A stretch of 6,644 nucleotides of DNA, from assembly GCA_041750975.1 (NCBI GenBank), contig JBGSYN010000268.1, positions 1 through 6,644 on the forward strand. The letters run 5' to 3'. Each line of letters opens with the position of its first letter. Within the stretch, counting starts at the first letter, position 1. This document shows, piece by piece, positions 3,914-6,644 of this stretch. A model generated the notes under the pieces. The model did not search any database. It was not told where the DNA came from and was given only the letters and a program-made list of their open reading frames with translations. This stretch comes from JBGSYN01 sp041750975. GTDB lineage: Bacteria; Pseudomonadota; Alphaproteobacteria; Geminicoccales; Geminicoccaceae. The translations under genes were made by a program, and so were the position numbers.

Positions 3914-6644
3914 TCATTTCTTGACAAACACCATCCGTTTTCTGTCGCGTATCACGCTCGATACGGCGAAGGCCAGTCGCAAAAATCTCGTGATCAACCG
4001 TCTGATCGAGCCTCGACCAGGCTTTCCGGGAAAGGTTTCCGATCATTGGGATAGAGCGCTGCCTCGAAGCAATTCTAAGGCCTCGCAGGAGGAATGCGAG
4101 GCCAGCCCGCCGCCAACCCATCGCCTCAAGGGCTTCACCTTTGAGGCGCATGGCTTCAGGTGCGTAGAAGACGATGCCTGACCGCCGCATTTCCAGAATT
4201 GCAGCGTCCGCTTTTTCCAGCACTCGATCCCAGCGACCTGCACTCGCGAAACCATCGGCTTGGAGACAAAGACCATAACCTTTCATCTGGGCAGCGCCGG
4301 TCGCCTGATACTCAGCAAACCCATCGTCTAACATTGTAAGGCCTAAGTCTCCGCTTTGGGAAACCGCTATCGACCAGCCTTTCACCAGCATCGCCCAGGC
4401 ACGCCAATAGGGTAATTCGTGGAAATCAGAAAGATCTAGAGCTGTATCGGCTAAGGATAATGCAGTATTCACATCGTTCCGACACTGCGCTAAAGATGCG
4501 GCAAGGCAGTGTGCATAAACCTTGCTCACAGGCTCACCAGTATGTTCAGCTATGTTCATCGCTTCGCTGCTGGCTTCAGCCGCCAATTGGCATTCACCAC
4601 TGAACCATAGTGCCCAAGCACTTATGGAACCGGCGCTAACGGTAGGGTTGGGGGCTCCAGTATTTCGGTGCTCCACTCGCCCTGTCATTTTTGTCGACAC
4701 CATCCCCGCTCGCTCATGTATCACTGCGTCGACAAATTTTGCTGCGAGAAAATCGTGAAGCCCAAGCATACGATGCCAACTTAACAGCATATCCGTATCT
4801 GCGAGGTCTACTGCTATCCTGTGTGTTTCCGTGGCAGCCGCAAAAGCTGACGCGAGATTGCCTCGCAAAAGGTTCAGATTGCAGATTCCGCGCCACGCAT
4901 AGAATTCCTCCTGATTGGCTTCGCTACGCCGAGCTACTGATAGGAGGTTGCGATATTCGTTGTCGACGCGATCTTCTGACCGACCGTAAAGCGCGCTCAG
5001 CACGGGTGCTCTGGCTGTCAATAGATCCAACCAGCCAGGATCTTGGCTGGGATCATCCGCGCTGCTCACCAGCTGCTTGAGGGCGTTCTCGGCGTTGTTC
5101 ATGCGGCTCAAGGCCTCCTGATAGGCCGCGCGTTGGGCTGATTCCTTACCGGCCCTCAGCCAAGCCGCAAATGCGTCGGCGGAACGGCCCGCGCCAGAGA
5201 AGTGCCAGGCAAGAATTTCGGGGTGCTCCCGGAGCACACCCCTTGCCTCGAGGGCCTGTGCAGCAAGCCGATGATATCGGCGCCGATCCTGGCGCAGCAG
5301 TGAGTCGTAGGCGATCTCCTCAATGAGCGCGTGTCTGAATGCGAGTTGGCGAAACGTTGGCTCTCCGCTCGGTATCAGGACCGAAGCTTCGATAAGTGTG
5401 TCGACGCAGTCTCGCAGCGTGGTTTCGGGGCCGTCCCACAAGGAATTCAAAAGATCGAGATCGAACCGGTGACCCAACACGGCCCCGATCTGCGCGACGG
5501 TCTTGGCGCGCCCCATGCGGTCGAGCCGGGACATGAGCGAATCGCGCAGGGTTGTGGGGATCCCGGGATCGCTGCCTGCTTGGGCATCGTCAAGAGGATC
5601 GCCAGGCTCACGTATAGCGATCGACTTGGGCAACTCCTCGAGGAACAAGGGCAGCCCGTCGGCTCGTTCAATCAGCGTATTGAAGGCTCGTCGCGATAGT
5701 CTTTGCTGGCCCAGTGCCTGCCGGAGCAATTTCTCTGCGTCGTCGGTGGCCAGGCGATCCAGAGTCAGCGTTGAAACGTCCGCTAGTCGCTCGAGATTGG
5801 GCGCGCTGCGGCTGCTCAGGATCAACAGGACCTGATGCTCGGCCAAGTCGACCAGCAGCAGATCAATGACCTCGAGAGTCGAGGCGTCGGCCCAATGCAG
5901 GTCTTCGATCACCAGGACGACCGGCCGATGTCGGGCTTTTTCGACCAACCAGTCACGGACCGCCCCTATCGCGAGGCTGCGAAGTCGCCGGGCGTTCAAG
6001 CCCGATGTCGTCTGGTCGACTTCCGGTGCCAAGTCGAGGACGGCACCGAGGCCCAGGGCCAGATCGGGGTTCGGGCTTTGCCGCTCCTGCAGGGCCTGCC
6101 GCAATCGGTCCTTTTCTGAAAGCTCGGTGTCGGGATCTCCAGGCCTGAGATCCCGGCGAATCAGTTCGGCGAAAGCAAAGAACTCGGTGTTTCTGGCATA
6201 AGGCGAGGTGCCGGTTGCGAGCCACGAACCTGGATCGGCAGAAGGATCGGCGCCGGTCACGTCCTTGACGGCTCTGATGAAGCGCGACTTGCCGACACCG
6301 GCCTCGCCCAACAGCAGGACGGCCTGGCCATGCCCGTGTCGCGCTGCGTCCCAAGCGTTTTCCAGTCTGGCCAGATCCGCCTCACGGCCGACGAAGGACA
6401 GTGCTGTCGCAGTGTCGCCGCCATCCCAATGCCAGCGATGCGCATCGCCGGCGCTCTCGACCTCAAAGACCTCGATCGGTTCCGTGACCCCCTTGACCTT
6501 GGCCCGGCCCTGAGGCCGGCACCGGATCGCACCGCGCAACAAATGCCTGGTCTCGGCACTCAGGATGATCGCGTTGGGCCCAGCAAGATTCTGCAACCTC
6601 GAAGCGACATTGACCGCCTGACCGAACACCGCCCTGTCTTCCCT
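3894..6644 (-). CDS. Class III cyclase / AAA ATPase / TPR-like signalling protein, 5'-truncated by window edge
   Basis: Multidomain cytoplasmic regulator. The frame is open to the last base (REDRAVFGQAVNVASRLQ), so the start is outside. GTG 6629 is an internal Val codon. 916 residues are visible; numbering here counts that Val as 1. Residues up to about 57 are the end of a class III nucleotide cyclase domain, with the transition-state pair N7 and R11 in VNVASR. A second block (about 79-275) is an AAA/STAND-like ATPase: FVGREADLARL, Walker A GEAGVGKS at 108-115 and Walker B VVLVIEDLHW at 237-246. FRHALIEEIAYDSLL near 431-445 is typical of these proteins. From about 450 to the end are TPR-like helices, for example the APEAMRLKGEALEAMG unit near 823. 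The ATPase probably acts as a switch and the helices as a sensing scaffold (inference). The residue before VFGQAVN at the usual purine-selecting Asp/Thr site is Ala, so cyclase activity is uncertain. GC falls from about 60-65% in the ATPase part to about 50% in the TPR part. Confidence 0.92.
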   Translation of the reverse strand, partial: REDRAVFGQAVNVASRLQNLAGPNAIILSAETRHLLRGAIRCRPQGRAKVKGVTEPIEVFEVESAGDAHRWHWDGGDTATALSFVGREADLARLENAWDAARHGHGQAVLLLGEAGVGKSRFIRAVKDVTGADPSADPGSWLATGTSPYARNTEFFAFAELIRRDLRPGDPDTELSEKDRLRQALQERQSPNPDLALGLGAVLDLAPEVDQTTSGLNARRLRSLAIGAVRDWLVEKARHRPVVLVIEDLHWADASTLEVIDLLLVDLAEHQVLLILSSRSAPNLERLADVSTLTLDRLATDDAEKLLRQALGQQRLSRRAFNTLIERADGLPLFLEELPKSIAIREPGDPLDDAQAGSDPGIPTTLRDSLMSRLDRMGRAKTVAQIGAVLGHRFDLDLLNSLWDGPETTLRDCVDTLIEASVLIPSGEPTFRQLAFRHALIEEIAYDSLLRQDRRRYHRLAAQALEARGVLREHPEILAWHFSGAGRSADAFAAWLRAGKESAQRAAYQEALSRMNNAENALKQLVSSADDPSQDPGWLDLLTARAPVLSALYGRSEDRVDNEYRNLLSVARRSEANQEEFYAWRGICNLNLLRGNLASAFAAATETHRIAVDLADTDMLLSWHRMLGLHDFLAAKFVDAVIHERAGMVSTKMTGRVEHRNTGAPNPTVSAGSISAWALWFSGECQLAAEASSEAMNIAEHTGEPVSKVYAHCLAASLAQCRNDVNTALSLADTALDLSDFHELPYWRAWAMLVKGWSIAVSQSGDLGLTMLDDGFAEYQATGAAQMKGYGLCLQADGFASAGRWDRVLEKADAAILEMRRSGIVFYAPEAMRLKGEALEAMGWRRAGLAFLLRGLRIASRQRSIPMIGNLSRKAWSRLDQTVDHEIFATGLRRIERDTRQKTDGVCQEMTNSSKL
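4079..4103 (-). other. Perfect 9-base hairpin inside the cyclase/ATPase gene
   Basis: GGCCTCGCA and TGCGAGGCC are perfect inverted repeats with a 7-base loop. On the coding (minus) strand the loop reads TTCCTCC. The region encodes AGLAFLLRGL in the last TPR-like unit. No T-run follows, so it is not a terminator. A structural or regulatory role is not shown. Confidence 0.4.

Noticed and set aside
3785..4181. Plus-strand open frames of 89 and 114 codons across the gap and the end of the cyclase gene
   Set aside because: No ribosome site or motif, and both run antisense to the end of a well-supported gene.
5220..5241. Hairpin GTGCTC-CCG-GAGCAC with flanking GGG/CCC
   Set aside because: Lies in conserved-looking coding sequence of the cyclase/ATPase gene, has a bulged A and no T-run. 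Such stems are common by chance at this GC.

Overview
The window reads as high-GC alphaproteobacterial DNA, most likely from the Hyphomicrobiales (rhizobia and relatives). Grounds are codon choice, a ribose-type ABC transporter followed by a BNR-repeat protein, and a class III cyclase/AAA/TPR regulator of a kind common in that order. The genus cannot be fixed from sequence alone. There are no RNA genes, CRISPR arrays, insertion sequences or recognisable attachment sites, and no gap between genes exceeds about 100 bases.

Plus-strand half (1-2875, roughly 60-67% GC where counted by hand). It opens inside a ribose/xylose-type ABC permease whose 5' end lies before the window. A periplasmic sugar-binding protein with a clear signal peptide follows. 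The ATPase is not in view and is probably upstream. Next comes a cytoplasmic-looking BNR/Asp-box beta-propeller gene of about 360 codons, broken by a net one-base insertion near 1969-1984. The three genes run the same way with short gaps and probably form one uptake and handling unit for a carbohydrate or related solute.

Minus-strand half (2906-6644). The gene at the right edge is a large signalling ATPase: the tail of a class III nucleotide cyclase domain, an AAA/STAND-like ATPase with intact Walker A and B motifs, and a long TPR-like helical tail. Its start lies outside the window. Downstream on the same strand is a 295-residue protein that I cannot assign to any family. Average composition falls to about 50% GC from the orphan gene through the TPR part of the cyclase gene, then rises to 60-65% over the ATPase part.

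The most unusual spot is the 100-base gap between the two minus-strand genes. In the frame one base after the cyclase gene's stop lies a short reading frame with a Cys-x3-His-x4-Cys-x2-Cys pattern. It ends 15 bases before the orphan gene's ATG. It could be a frameshifted C-terminal extension of the cyclase protein, a small zinc-binding protein with a non-standard start, or chance. A second frame there encodes 21 residues whose TGA overlaps the orphan gene's ATG. The cyclase-ATPase plus orphan pair is the best candidate for an undescribed signalling module. No function is claimed for the orphan.
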